Under the pieces are notes generated by a model. That model had not been told where the DNA came from and did not search any database. It saw only the letters and a program-made list of their open reading frames with translations. A stretch of 64,000 nucleotides of DNA, taken from positions 1,798,001-1,862,000 of the forward strand of contig OZ287695.1 in the NCBI GenBank assembly GCA_965649825.1, written 5' to 3'. This DNA is from Penicillus capitatus. Lineage: Eukaryota; Chlorophyta. Position numbers and translations under genes: made by a program. This document shows, piece after piece, positions 36,601-53,430 of this stretch. Positions within the stretch are counted from its first letter, which is position 1. Each line of letters opens with the position of its first letter.

Positions 36601-39483
36601 CGAGATCTCGATGGAGTTCGAAGAGTTTACCGAAACGCATTTCTTACTGGAGGAAGCGACAAAGCTGATAAGAATCATGGGAAGCACATCACTGTTCTGC
36701 ATCGTCGAGCAGCTTTCGGCCCGACTGAACGTTGAACAGGGCAAACTGTCCTGTGCCCAAAGCCAACTGGAGACTTTGACGAAAAGTATGTCATCCGAAA
36801 AGATAGAGATAAAGTCAGGAAGCCATAAGAGTCAGTTCTACACCAAGCTGTTGATGAAGAGTGCGTTGCTGCACGGAGAGATTCTCCAGGAGATGCATGA
36901 ATCTTCACACGCCTCTCGTGTTCTGAGAGAAGCGCAGACGATCAGCCAGTGTGTGTATCGCCCTTGTTGGCGATTCAGATTAGTAAACATCATGTTGGCC
37001 TGTCAATTCCATCGCCTTGAAGGCTCTTTGACGTTCACAAGATCTATTGCTCTCATCATGGACTACTTGAATACCGTGGGGACGCATGAGATCTCCACCA
37101 TCGACATTTCTGACTTCATAAGTCTGGCGATGGATGGGTTCGACTCGACACTCGGCGTCGTGCATTCAGATCTCTATCTCTTTGGGAGTCTGCCACTGAC
37201 CGAGCAATTCCGTGCCAGTTTGGATTTGGGTGGAACAGCTGTCCAAGATCTTTCAGGGCTGAAGTCGAAGATGCAATCGTTGTGGGAGCATCGACAGCCA
37301 GAAACCAAACCCATCATAGACATCCTGCAGTTTGTTGTCGATGATGGACTGGAGACCAGTGACCTCGTGAAAATTTTGCTGCTTTTGGTTGCATGGAATG
37401 CATGTACCAACGTCCGTCGCTTGCTGCACAGAGTCTCAAGTCATCTAGGATATCTCTTGGCGACTGGTGGCTACCTACATGCCTCAGCTTTCTTCTTTGT
37501 GTGTTCTCTGGGTAACGGCATCCGTCTTCAGTTGTTACATAACCTGGCAAAGAAATCTTCTTATCTATCCGACACGGAGCAGTTGAGACAGTCGCTGACA
37601 CTTCAGCCCTTTGACATTCATACCGATCCTCGTTTAATGGATCGCCTCAATGAAGAGTGCCGCAGAAGATTGGATGTATTCCTTCAGGTGTGCGCATCTG
37701 AAGGGCCTCTTGTTTCTCTGAGGCAGTTGCCAAAAGCACTCTGGGCGCAGAGAATTGTGAAGAGATTGATCTTGGTGCGTGTCTCTCGAAACCGTTGTCC
37801 AATTGTCGCCCTGCTTCCAGAAGAATTTCACATCCCGGACGAAGCATCAAGGGTTGTGGATGGTGCAGCAGCAGGTGGTCCATTAAAAGAAAGGCCTGCC
37901 GATTTCTCTGCCGTTTTGCAGAGTCTTTCCGATATCTTGCAAGAGAACCGACAAAGCTTTGATCGAGACGCATCGCACGAAGACAGAAAGGAACTGGAAA
38001 ACTGGTGGCGATCGCGTGTTCTGTTGGACCAACGTCTCAAAACTCTGTTGTGTTCGGTCGAAAGGACACTGGGTCCCTGGAAGCTTCTCCTTTATGGCGG
38101 TCCACTCAACGAAGTCATGCTCCATCACGCCCGGCAGTTTGTGAACGACATCTTATCGCTGTCCGATTCAGCAATCGGAAGTCAGCAGTCCATGGACATT
38201 CTCGTAGAGATTGTCGCCGTGCTGCTTTGTGGGTGTCAACACCTATCAGACGAAGATGTCACTCGGACGGCTGCGTTTTTTCGCCGCTTCTCCTGCGTTC
38301 AGGGAACCGCAGATCAGATCCTGTGGTTTTTCCATTCGGTGAGGAGTACAGAGAAGGATGGTACAACGACTCCATCTCGCATTTGCCGGACAGCCATCCG
38401 AAAGAGCAACAGAATTCGACGAATGCGGTCGACCATCAAGATGCCACCCGACAGAGCATTGCTGAGCGCATCTCCCCTTCCAACTCCACTGCCTTACCCA
38501 CTCGGAGACCACACCAGCGATCGATCTGTGTTGCCATATAAGGAGACTGCTGATCCGTTTATCACTCCACAGAAGCCATTGCACCGCCTGAGCCTTCTTC
38601 AGAGCGAGGTGAAAACGGATGTGATGTACGCAGAGAGGAAGAAGGAAGGTGGAAGGCATTTGTCACCAGTCATGCTCATCATGGACTTTCAGATTCAGCA
38701 TTTCCCTTGGGAAAGCTTACCATCTCTCAGATCACAGAGTTTCTATCGTCTGCCCAATTTTCACATCGCCCACTATCTGTCATCCCTTCCATTTCATTCT
38801 ACCCGAGGTGATGCTCGAGCACATTCAAAACTCTCTCTATCGAGTTCTGTGTCCAGGAGGATGCCGAGAAAGAAATCTGAATTCTGCATTCTATATCCTG
38901 GACCCCGAAGGTGATTTGACAGACAGCCGTGTCACTTTTCAGGAGTGGTTCAAATCCATCCCCTCATGGGAGCAGATTGTGCCAGATAAGGAATCCGATG
39001 CGTCAATGACTTGTCCAGGGGACATGCTGCGATGCCTTCAGACAAAGGATGTCTTTCTCTATTTCGGCCACAACTGTGGAGAATCTTTGCTTCGTCCAAA
39101 GGAGCTCAGAAAACACCTCATCTGTTCAGTGACGATGATGATGGGTTGTGGCAGTGGAAAACTGAAGAGTGCCGGCGAAGGATCCATTCTCGAGTACTTG
39201 GCATCTGGCAGCCCTTGCTGCATTGGAAATCTGTGGGCCGTGTCCGATGCCGAAATCAACAGATTCTCCAAGCGATTGATACAGACATGGATGAAAGACA
39301 GCCATTCAAGTAAGGGTCCCATCATTTCCTCGCGCATCTCATTTGTTTGATTGTGATTCAGTTGACATCGCTTTCGCAACGAATATGAGTCGCAACGCTT
39401 GTCGGCTGATGTATTTGATCGGTGCCGCTCCTGTGACATACGGCATTCCCAACAAGATATATTTCACTCCTGAGAGTTCTTGA
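33656..39483 (+). CDS. ESP1: Separase (ESP1/separin cysteine protease)
   Basis: Four exons, 33656-35954, 36009-38807, 38857-39309 and 39362-39483, sum to 1,890 codons plus stop. Separase cleaves cohesin at anaphase. The N-terminal two thirds are helical TPR-like sequence without sharp motifs, as usual for the family. The C-terminal protease shows MLIMDFQIQHFPWESLPSLR, then NSAFYILDPEGDL, the catalytic His in LYFGHNCGE, the catalytic Cys in MMMGCGSGKL, and GSPCCIGNLWAVSDAEI; it ends with ACRLMYLIGAAPVTYGIP-like sequence. The first intron, 35955-36008, has a GC donor (GCAG|GCATCG); it removes the only in-frame TGA, at 35972-35974. The His block reads GHNCGE rather than the usual HGxGE. The start at MDAALGAI is chosen because upstream codons lack family character. 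Confidence 0.88.
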
Positions 39484-39615
39484 GTGTGTGTGATCGACCA
39501 GGAATCCGTCGACTAGATTTGATGTGTTTCAGACATCTTGATCGGATATGATTGTGGACATGGTGGTTTTGTTGGAGCCCAGTCTGCCGAAACATGTTCC
39601 GTTTTTGACACCAAA

Positions 39616-41076
39616 TCAAAAGAGTCCTGTATTCTTTTGTCTTGGGAATAGAACGTCTTCGAGCATGAATATGAGCAAGACTCCGACAAAGTGAAAACAG
39701 AATGAGAAAACGCGCTTCTTGCGCATTGAAGAGAACGGATGTAAGGCACGCGTCGTGCAATTGCTGCTGGTAGCCTTCATCGCGACATCCATCCCGATGC
39801 CCTTCAGCCGTTGTAGCTCTATTTTGAGTTCGCGGCATTCCTCCTGGCATTCGATCAACTGTTGCTCCTTCGAAACCGGCCGCGATCTCTAAATGCAGAC
39901 AAAAACACAGATCCGCCCCTCCCTCTCCTCAAAGAGGCGGACCGTCAGGGTACTGGTGATGCCCCGAGCCCGAGATCCAAATCTCAAAGAACACAATGTC
40001 TCGCTCGAGTTGTCACGAGTCGGCGAACAACAGACAATCAGCATTGTCTTTGAGTTGCCTCCAATTGAGTCTTGCAGGATTCTGGTGAGTTTGCTGTCTC
40101 TGTAAGGAATATGTCTGGCTTTGTCATCCGACAATGCAGCAATCACATTCGCCAGAGCACTCAACGATTTATTGATAAGGATCCCTTCATCTGTTTGCAG
40201 CCCAGTAGTGCCGGTCTTGGCCATTCGCTCACTTCCGGCCAGATCGACCATACAGAGTCTCCCGAGAGACACCTATCCATAACCGTTCGGTCGACAGAGG
40301 CATCTCACTCTTTACAGGTCACACGCACTGTGTGTGATTTTTTGTGTTTGAACTGAACGGTGATGATGCAGTGGGAGCGGCTGCTCTGTGCGTTCATGGC
40401 CGTACTGCAGACCGTCCGGTTTGCCATTCCCCTCCGTACGGTCTGATGCAGTTCCCATGCATTGTTCACAGTCATCTCGACCAGTCCCGCCATGTGGACA
40501 CCCCTCACAGAATCTTCTTTGATGTGAAGATCCACATTCGATGGCTCTATCAAATCGCGCAGCCGTTCGCAGTAGATCTCAGCTGCAGAGACGGTGACAA
40601 AGAGCGCAGCAAATGCTTCGGTGCCTCGAATGGCCGCCATCAATTCGTGCACTGCTCGAGGAACGATACCCTGTTGGATGTTGTCATCGAGATCGCCTGT
40701 ACGGCAAGATGTCGTAAAGATGACCGAGTCGGCGAACGATACCGAAGAGTGTATGCGTTTTTCCACTGCCAGTCTGTCCATAGGCAAGAATGGTGCCGTT
40801 GATGCCGTCCAGGACGCTTTGCACAATGGGCTGCGCCACTTGGTAAGTATCCAGCTGCGCGCATTCAGGACCAAGAACGTGATCGAAATGAAAAGTGTGG
40901 ATATCAGAGGCGTCGGCAGAAATGCACGTGACCTAACCGTCAACGGCAATCTCTAACAAGAGATGGATGTGTCGACAGACCTCTGTATCCGACAAACAGT
41001 TAATACACCTGTTTTTGTTGTCTGAGGTGCCCGAAGGCCGTAGACGAACGCAGACGCGCGTCTGGGATGTCTCCAT
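39616..41076 (-). CDS. Short N-terminal-motor kinesin
   Basis: Five exons, 41076-40981, 40932-40743, 40696-40323, 40272-39943 and 39888-39616, sum to 420 codons plus stop. The motor domain is complete: RVCVRLRPS at the start, Walker A GQTGSGKTHT, switch I NAQSSRSH, switch II DLAGSER, then HIPYRDSKLTRILQDSIGG and ETLCSLRFGSRA. After the motor is only a short charged coil (KEQQLIECQEECRELKIEL) and a hydrophobic C-terminal stretch (VFSFCFHFVGVLLIFML). Most kinesins are much longer; either the tail is unusually short and perhaps membrane-inserted, or further tail exons were missed. The third junction could alternatively use GTGAGA with the next acceptor. Convergent with separase, 132 bp apart. 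Confidence 0.85.
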
Positions 41077-41179
41077 GGAGTCGACGTCGTTGCGATCCGA
41101 ACGGTTTTCTGAACAACTGTCGACGCGTTTGATGGGACGTTAGTGCGTCGAGATTCCAACGTTTGCACGAAACGTCACA

Positions 41180-42569
41180 TCAAGGCAAAGATTTCACGGC
41201 AGAGGCTGCTGTGTTCTTTGCCAGCTCACAGAAGAGACGTACGTGTTCTTCTGGCGTTTGCTGCACCACTCCGTGTCCAAGATTGAGAATGTGACGAGAT
41301 CCGCCTGCCTGGGATAGGCATTTTTCCACTGCTTCTGTCAACGACGCCTCTGTACCACATAGCTCCAGGGGATCCACATTTCCCTGCACGCGTGACCCAT
41401 GCACTCAATCTTCTATAGGAAACGAGGCTGATGTGACTTGGAGTATGCGACTGCCCAAAAGGCCTCGTGCCGTTTGCATCTCGATGTGCCAATCGAGTCC
41501 AATCACATCCGCAGAACAGAATGACATGTACTCAAGCTTCCCTGTCCCTCCGTTCATATGAAAAACAACTGGCACATCTGGATGCTCGTTCTTGATAGCT
41601 CGAATGATGGACTCCGCATACGGCAAACTGAAGATTCGGAATTGATCGGGCGAGAGATGATGGGCCCACGAGTCGAATAGCTGAACCATCTGAGCACCTA
41701 AGACAGACCCATTGATCCTTTGAGGGCGCATCTGGTCGACACCAGAGGCGATCTGATAACGCAGATGTTGGATGAGGCATTGCGTCAGGTGCTGCAGGAG
41801 TCGATGCAGAATCTCTGGCCGTTGACGCATTATTGTCTACTGAATGGCAGCACATCTGCTGTGTCGATGGCTTTGAGGCAGACCTTGGTGATCAGGCAGT
41901 TCTTTGTGGCCTTCCCTTCCATGCAATAGGCCGCCAGTGTCCACGGCGTTCCGATAAATCCAATCAATGTCGCATCTGTTTGGACAAGCTCATTTCTCAA
42001 TTGCCTGAGAGTCTCTCCCACAAATCCAAGCTTCTCTGATGGATCTTCTATGGGTAGCAGCCTCTTGAGATCTTCTTCTGTTCGAATCGGCTGCTCGATG
42101 CGCGGCCCTGTTCCCTTGACCACATCAAATTCGATGCCCATTGCTGGCAGCGGTGTCAGAATGTCGCTAAACATGATGACAGCGTCTGTATGAAACGCAC
42201 GGAATGGCTGCAGAGATAACTCCACAGCAATATCTGACGTTTCCGATCGCAGGCGGAATGGATATCGATCAGAAAACCTGAAAGATAGACGCATGAAGGC
42301 TAGCTGTCACAGACATTGCCCAGACTTGCGAAAATCTGCCATATAGCGTCCTGCTTGACGCATGAGCCATACGGGTGTTCTTTCCGCCTCTACAACAGTA
42401 AGAGATCGCACTGTGGACCGTCCGGCAAAGATCTGCCTTCTCCACGGGCCACTCGGAGCAGCAGCGGTTCGTCTGCCGTTGCTGATGCACAGAATTGACG
42501 GCGAGTTGGACAGGTCCCTCGTCGAGGATAGAAAAGGCAGGAACTCTGCGTTCGAAGGGAGACGTGCAT
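41180..42569 (-). CDS. UROD: Uroporphyrinogen decarboxylase, plastid type
   Basis: Six exons, 42569-42437, 42389-42326, 42277-41884, 41836-41743, 41697-41438 and 41383-41180, give 382 residues. The enzyme decarboxylates uroporphyrinogen III to coproporphyrinogen III in haem and chlorophyll synthesis. Visible motifs: VWLMRQAGRYM near the start of the mature enzyme (family signature with the substrate-binding Arg), SLQPFRAFHTDAVIMFSDIL (catalytic Asp region), GFIGTPWTLAAY, VQLFDSWA, LQGNVDP and HILNLGHGV. The sequence is closest in style to plant and algal plastid forms. The first 40 residues (MHVSLRTQSSCLFYPRR...) suit a transit peptide. The first intron, 42390-42436, starts with GC. The start codon is 45 bp from the divergent RNA-TPR gene, suggesting a shared promoter. 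Confidence 0.92.
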
Positions 42570-42614
42570 GGTCGACAGAAATCACATGAAGCGCCTTGAT
42601 CTGATGGATGTGAG

Positions 42615-44922
42615 ATGTGGCACCCCAGTGGCAGCCGAACCCTGACGCCGCGTTTCGCATTGGGACGCAGCGTCTTCGGCACACCGATCCGTACAAGACA
42701 TCGCCCGCCCATCTCTTCGCCTCTGCCACACAGGGCTGTGTGCCTGCGGAATAACGACATCGAACCATTGACGTTGAAAGAGAAGGACACAAAACATGTC
42801 GATCTACAACACAAGGAAGCAATGAAGCTGTTCAAATCTGGACGGCGAAAAGAAGGCCTGCGTCGCATACGTCAAGCAAGGGAGCAGTATCCTGACAACG
42901 TTTTCGTCTGCACATCGGCCGGTGTGATGGAAGGCAAGATGGGCAACGCAGAGACGGCGCGACAACTGTTCCAACGAGCACTGGATCTGAGTCCAAACTG
43001 TGTCCCTGCCCTCTCCGTAACTCCGCCATGATCTGACAATGCCTTTATTGACGAGAAGAGTCATGTGTGAAGGCTTGGGGTGTATTGGAAGCATCCGTGT
43101 GTCAAAGGGAGAGAGCAGAGGAGCTCTTTCGCATGGCACTTCATTTTAATCCAATGCATGTGCCCAGTGTTCAGGCACTTGCCTTGCTGTGTATACAAAC
43201 GCGGAGATCAGATGAAGCACGTGCATTGCTGGAAAAGCCTATGAAGAAAAAACCTAGAGATACTTCACTCCTCTTCGTCAGCCTGCAATGAGATCACTCC
43301 CAAACGTATTGAGCCGTGTTTTAGGCCATGGCTAAACTCGAGATGCATGCCAAGAATCTGGAAGAGGCTAAAAAACACCTGATGTCTATTCTGGCAGTGA
43401 ATCGCTTTAACATGGAGGCCGTTACGGTAGACATGCGTCATGGATGGCGGATGTGTTTGACGGCAATGATGTGACAGATGATTGGGCGATTGTACTGGAA
43501 GAGGAGAAGGTATCGCGAAGCCAGGACGATTTTCTCCTCTATCACCCAGGGCACCTCCAGCAGCGCCGTGGCGACTGTTTTGCATTATTGGGCGAGTTTG
43601 GAGATGCGGATTGGGAATACGGATCTTGCACGTGAGAAGCTGCAGGAGGCATTGAACAAAAGAGCCTTCCATTTAGAATCTCTGGTCACGCTTGCTATAC
43701 TCGAGGCACGAACAGGTTGACCCCAATTGAGCCTGTAGAAGGTGTCTTACGTCTTTGTCGTTTTCAGGTCATTTCCAGGAGGCACAAGATCTGTACGACC
43801 GTGCCCTGTCCGTGGATGATGCAAATGCGCATTTGCAAAACAGCGTGGCGCAGTTTTTGAGGCAACAGGGAAAAAGAGAAGAGGCAAAGGAACATCTCAA
43901 GCGTTTTATTGACCGTGTGCCATCCTGTGGCGTCTCGTGGTATATCCTGGGAGAACTGCACATGGAGGAAGGGGCATGGGACGCCGCACGCGAATGCTAT
44001 GAACAGGGCATCCGGACACGACGTGACTTGTTTCTGTTCCTGGGAGACAGCCAATGCTGTTCTGTTTTTAGAAGTCAAAGGGGTGCTTCAGTGTCTGGAG
44101 GGCTTAGCAGATCTCCATGCCTTTCTTGGGGAAGTGGACAGTGCGAGAGATCTGTATGCGTCAGGAGAGAAGCATTATGCTCCAACGACTCACTATTATT
44201 GCAAATGGGCAAGCTTTGAAAAGAACCAGAACAGATATGAAGCCGCCAGGAAGCTGTATCAGAAAGCCTACGATCAGAATCCACAGGCAAGACGCTGCGA
44301 TTGATTGTTTATCCATTGCACGACAAAATGCACAGGATATAGAGACGCTACTGCAGTGGGGATTGCTTGAGAGGAGATGTAGAAATTTGGCAGAAGCTGC
44401 AAAGTGCTTCCGGAGAGGTTTGGAGATCCACGACAAGAATCCAGCTCTCTGGTATAGTTACGCCACGATGCTGTCGAACGCGGGACAGATAAAGGAAGCC
44501 AGAGAGGTGTTCAAAAGCGCCTTAGAGGCGCTGCCAGAGTAAGCCATGCCTTCGCCTAACGGACCAGACACGTGTCAGGGTGGTTCAGGAATGGTCCACT
44601 ATTGATGGAATGTGCTCTTATGGAATGGAAAGACAGAAATGTCGATGTTGCCAGAGAGCTCTTTCGCCGTGGAGCCCAACCTGCAGAGGCAGATGTGCAT
44701 CGGCCACTTCTCGAGGCTTGGTTGCAAATGGAGAAGAGTCTGGAGAATGAAGATGAGATACAGCGAATTGCAGAGAGACTCGAATCGATGCACAATACTC
44801 AGAAAACAACACAGACATCGACCGAATCCCCAGCAATGCACGATCCTCCAGAGAAAGGGCGAGAGTCCGATGACGCTACAGCACCTGATCCTGATCCAGA
44901 ATGTGTGAAACAAGAGATTTAA
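42615..44922 (+). CDS. RNA-TPR (HAT-like) protein, HCF107/MBB1-like
   Basis: Eight exons, 42615-43016, 43073-43276, 43325-43426, 43478-43715, 43768-44022, 44072-44286, 44336-44538 and 44589-44922, give 650 residues. After a basic, Ser/Pro-rich N-terminus that looks like a transit peptide, the protein is a run of about a dozen 34-residue repeats of R-TPR type, for example ARQLFQRALDLSPN followed by AWGVLEAS, and FRRGLEIHDKNPALWYSYA. This is the pattern of HCF107 of plants and MBB1 of green algae, which protect and process the chloroplast psbB/psbH RNAs. The C-terminal 60 residues are acidic and repeat-free. The sixth intron, 44287-44335, has a GC donor. The last 47 nt overlap the 3' end of the WDR18 gene on the other strand. 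Confidence 0.8.
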
Positions 44923-46379
44923 CGTTTGTGACAGATCCTGTCAATGCATCCTGCATATTAACGTCTGTTGTCTCCCTTTGGCCACTGCTGAGAGGGATCT
45001 TGTCGGGTTGGTTGGGTCTTTGCCTAAGGGCACTCGTATCGCTGCACGAGGGTGTGTCCAGACTGAGGAACGCATGTGAGATGCCTGCGTAATCTCTCTG
45101 ATTGCTTAGCACTGTCAACGTGCCTTCGTTCCACACACGCTCTTGATCTTGAAGCGTGGTGCCTGAACACGACATCCATGCAAAACTGAAGAACAGTAGA
45201 GTAGACAGAACATGAAAATTTGTGGATGCCAACAAGAGGTGCAGCAGGTCGTGTTTCGTCTTCTTCGCCCTTTTGCGAAAGATTGTATGCAACAAAGAGA
45301 CATGAGACTGGTCTCTTTCCTGGTAAGTTCAGTGTTCTGAGGCACTGTCTTGATTTTAGATCCCATAAACAGACGGTGCCGTCCAGAGATCCTAGCAACA
45401 GGAACAACAAATCCTGTCGATTCCCGTTCGATGCCAGTGAAAGGGAAAGAGACCTGAAACGAGATGCGGCACCAGGAGTGTCACATCCAGGGACTGGACA
45501 CCCTGTCCATGGCAATGCTCAAAGGTCTGATGCTTTGACCGTTCCATCACATTCTGCATGGCCAACGAGAGCTCATAAATCTCCCCGTTCTGACCTCCAC
45601 AGTAGATGGCTCGCTGTCCTCTGTCCACGACGAGAGATAGCAGTGGACAGGGAAGCCGATAGGAAGCTACAGGTGCTGCCGATGCAACGGTCCACAGATG
45701 ACAAGTGCAATCCATGGACACCGATAGGAACTTTGCAGAGGCGCCGGCAGATGTGATGCTTATGTCCGTAATGGGCAGCGTATGGCCTGTCCTAAATCAC
45801 TCAATTCTCACTCTTTCTTGACCATCTATGCATCTGGTCGACCAAGATTGATAAGGATGCATCGGTTTGCCAGGTTCTGGATCCACGAGCTCAGGGACAA
45901 GCCAGAGATGAAGGACACCGTCTTCCCCTCCACTCACCAACAGCGTTCCAGTCGGGTCCGTTTTCAACTGCGTCGCAGATTTGTAATGAGCATTCCAGCT
46001 ATGTATCAGCATTCCACTTGTGAGCTCCCAGACATAGAGCTTCCCTGATTTCCCACCGGCAAAGAGATAGATGCCACTAGGCGATGCGCAAACACTCGTG
46101 CATTTCTCAGGCAATGAAGAATCCAAACAGTGCCCCTGTTAACCACATCGGTGCCATCACTAAACGAACCAACACTTCTTTCGATCTGACTTTTTGCCAA
46201 GACCAAAACCGCATTCTCGCTTTCCCTTTAAGACATGCCGCGACATATTGTCGGCCGATCGGTGAGATTGCGTTCGTTGCGCTATCGCTCGATCGAAGCG
46301 TCGATACCACAGCGCCTCCCTTCGCCTCCCTTATGATCACAGCGTCAAAGGGGGTCCCCTTCTGTGCCGTCCTTGCCAT
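44876..46379 (-). CDS. WDR18: WDR18/Ipi3-like WD40 protein
   Basis: Five exons, 46379-46191, 46135-45823, 45786-45495, 45453-45212 and 45162-44876, give 440 residues. Members work with the Rix1 (PELP1-TEX10) complex in 60S ribosomal subunit maturation. The WD blocks match WDR18 closely: SVCASPSGIYLFAGGKSG, YVWELTSGMLIHSW, LLVSGGEDGVLHLWL, HTLPITDISI, IYCGGQNGEIYEL and LLGSLDGTVCLWDLKSRQC. The C-terminal third has no WD repeat, as in the family. The second intron is only 36 nt, the shortest I mapped. It starts 91 bp after the chromatin-remodeler stop on the same strand. Confidence 0.87.
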
Positions 46380-46470
46380 ATCGTGATATCGGATGCATCG
46401 TTTGTCGTCGCGCAGATGTACTCCGATCGCATTTGAGAATTCAGCATCGTTTTGTCTGCTTTGGTTTTAT

Positions 46471-51283
<4,813 letters not shown>

Positions 51284-51562
51284 GGACTCACAGAGCAGTC
51301 TCTGACAAAAACCGATGCTCTATATCGACGGGAGAAGAGATCACAGAACCGCTGGTCTCCAGAACGGAAGAGAACAAAATACAGCTTCCTGGCAAGCTCG
51401 TTTTACCTCATTAAAACGCATCAGAGTTGATGACAATGCACAAACATACTGAGATGTCACATCACTAACTGACAAGACAGCGCAGCCAACACACATCTGA
51501 ACCCTCGCCTCTCTAGTCATGTCCAAAAATCGAGTTGACGATTTCGGAGAAGAAAGGAGCTC

Positions 51563-53274
51563 CTAGCCAGCAGTGATGTGACAATCCGTCCCATCAATGA
51601 CACCCAGAGAAGGCGGTATACCGTCGACGACTAAGCTGTCGTCGACTTCGTTGAAGAGTTCAAAAAATGCTTTGAAGTGCTGGTAGCTGTGATGGATATC
51701 ATCCACTCCGCACATTTCGCGAATACTGTGCATGGAGAGCTGTGGAACGCCGACGTCTACGGTACGGCAGCCAAGATTCGATGCCAAGATAGGACCGATG
51801 GTGGAGCCACATGGCATGTCACTGCGCACACTGAAATGCTGGCACGGAATACCCCGTCTCTTTCCCACCTCACTGCACAGTATCATGCACAACGGCAGCC
51901 ATTAGAGAAAGAGGGAACGGAACGCACATGAAGAGAGCAGCCGAAACGAGGTTTGTGGCGTAACGCTGGTTGACGTTTGTCTTGACCACCAGACCGTCGT
52001 GGATCGTGGGAGACTGATGGGGATCGTATTTCTCCATGTAATTTGGATGTCTGGCGTGGGCCATATCAGCCGAAATGAGAAAACTGGAGGCTAAGCAACG
52101 TTCCACGGCATCCAGTTCGCCTTTAGAGAGGGTCTTGGTCACACGTGTGATCGTATCGCGCATGATCGGTCCTCCGGCTCCCTGAGCAGAAGCGGAACCG
52201 ACTTCCTCGTGATCGAACAGCGCAACGGCACGGATTCGATCTTCGGATGCCAGAGCGTCTGCCGAGTCACACGCATCGATCAGTGCTCGTAAGGAACAGT
52301 AACTGGAACAGAGGTTGTCCAATCGGCCGACAAACAGAAATTCGTCGGCAGCTCCGCCGACGACGCCATCTTGCGTATCGCAAAGATGCAATTCGAAATC
52401 CACGATGTCTGCCGCATTGCATCTAGAGAGCAGTTCTGTGATGACAGGGAGAAAGTGCCTGCTTCACATTCTACCCCAGTTCTTTGGCAAGCAGCTCCAG
52501 CAACATGGGGTGGTGCTTTGGATTCGCCGATTTTGCATTTCCATTTTCCTGCGGCACCGGGCCGTTCTGTTGTTTGCACAGTTCTGTCTTGGCAGCCGTC
52601 GCCAGAATTGGTGCCAAGTGCTCCTGTGCATTTGGCTTGAATCCATCCGTGCGGATACCTGAGTCGAGGAACAGAAACGGGATGGTTGGTGGCCCCGTAA
52701 CCGCACATGCGGGGCAGAACAAATGCATGGCGGGTACCTGCCTGGGTAGAGATGGATGGCGAGCATCGGAATTCGCAAAATCGGTTTTTGAATACGGACA
52801 AGACGATGCACCAGCTTCCCACCAGCTTCTCTCACCAGCACACGACCAGCTACCGACAGATCACGATCGAACCATGTGTGCCACAATCCACCGCCATAAG
52901 GCTCCGCGTTTGTCACCAAATAATCCCCCTTGCTACGCGTGGACTTGGGTTTCAGCTTCAGGCAAGGACTGTCCGTGTGTGCGCCGATCATGTTGAAACC
53001 ATTGCCGGGTTTGTAACGTGCTCCGACGGAAAAGGCCACTAAGGTCGACTGGTTGCGCGTGAAAAAATACCTTCAAACAGAGACGTCGAGGCCGAGGTCT
53101 GACGTTAGGAACCGTGCACTACTTTCCCCCCGGTGCGATCTTCCACGCATCTTTTTCGGAGAGATGCTGGAACCGCGCAGAAGAAAGCATTTTGCCCGCT
53201 TCATCGACGGCATGAAAAGGCGTCCACGCTTTGTTGATGAATTGCAACAGGTCTACTGCTATGCGCGACGACAT
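51563..53274 (-). CDS. DNPEP: Aspartyl aminopeptidase, peptidase family M18
   Basis: Multi-exon, start [20 protein letters not shown] at 53274; first exon to 53123, then a 52-nt intron (GTAGTG...GAAG) and exon 2 from 53070. M18 enzymes are dodecameric zinc peptidases that remove N-terminal Asp or Glu. Metal and active-site motifs are all present in order: [51 protein letters not shown], and the late [20 protein letters not shown] followed by [12 protein letters not shown]. An in-frame extension upstream to 53,430 could add a leader, but the family normally starts at the chosen Met. Cytosolic or vacuolar in other eukaryotes. I did not fix every internal exon edge. Confidence 0.9.
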
Positions 53275-53430
53275 CGTTCTTCGTCTTCTCTGCAAGCTTC
53301 TTGCAAAAAACTGCAATATCGGTGCGCGCACCGGCAAAAAGCGTATTACAATCGACGACATTTGAGATTTGACGTGTCGCGTGAATGATGGATGTCCTGG
53401 AGGGTTCATCGCAGAGATGGCCTTTGCCAA

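Noticed and set aside
42390-42420. Shorter GT-AG alternative (about 32 nt) for the first UROD intron
   Set aside because: Well below the typical intron size here, and it inserts residues into the conserved RGE-AERTPVWLM junction; the 47-nt GC-AG intron fits both.
44284-44292. Apparent +1 frameshift in the RNA-TPR gene
   Set aside because: Explained by a 49-nt GC-AG intron (44287-44335) that restores exact TPR spacing and a whole-codon total.
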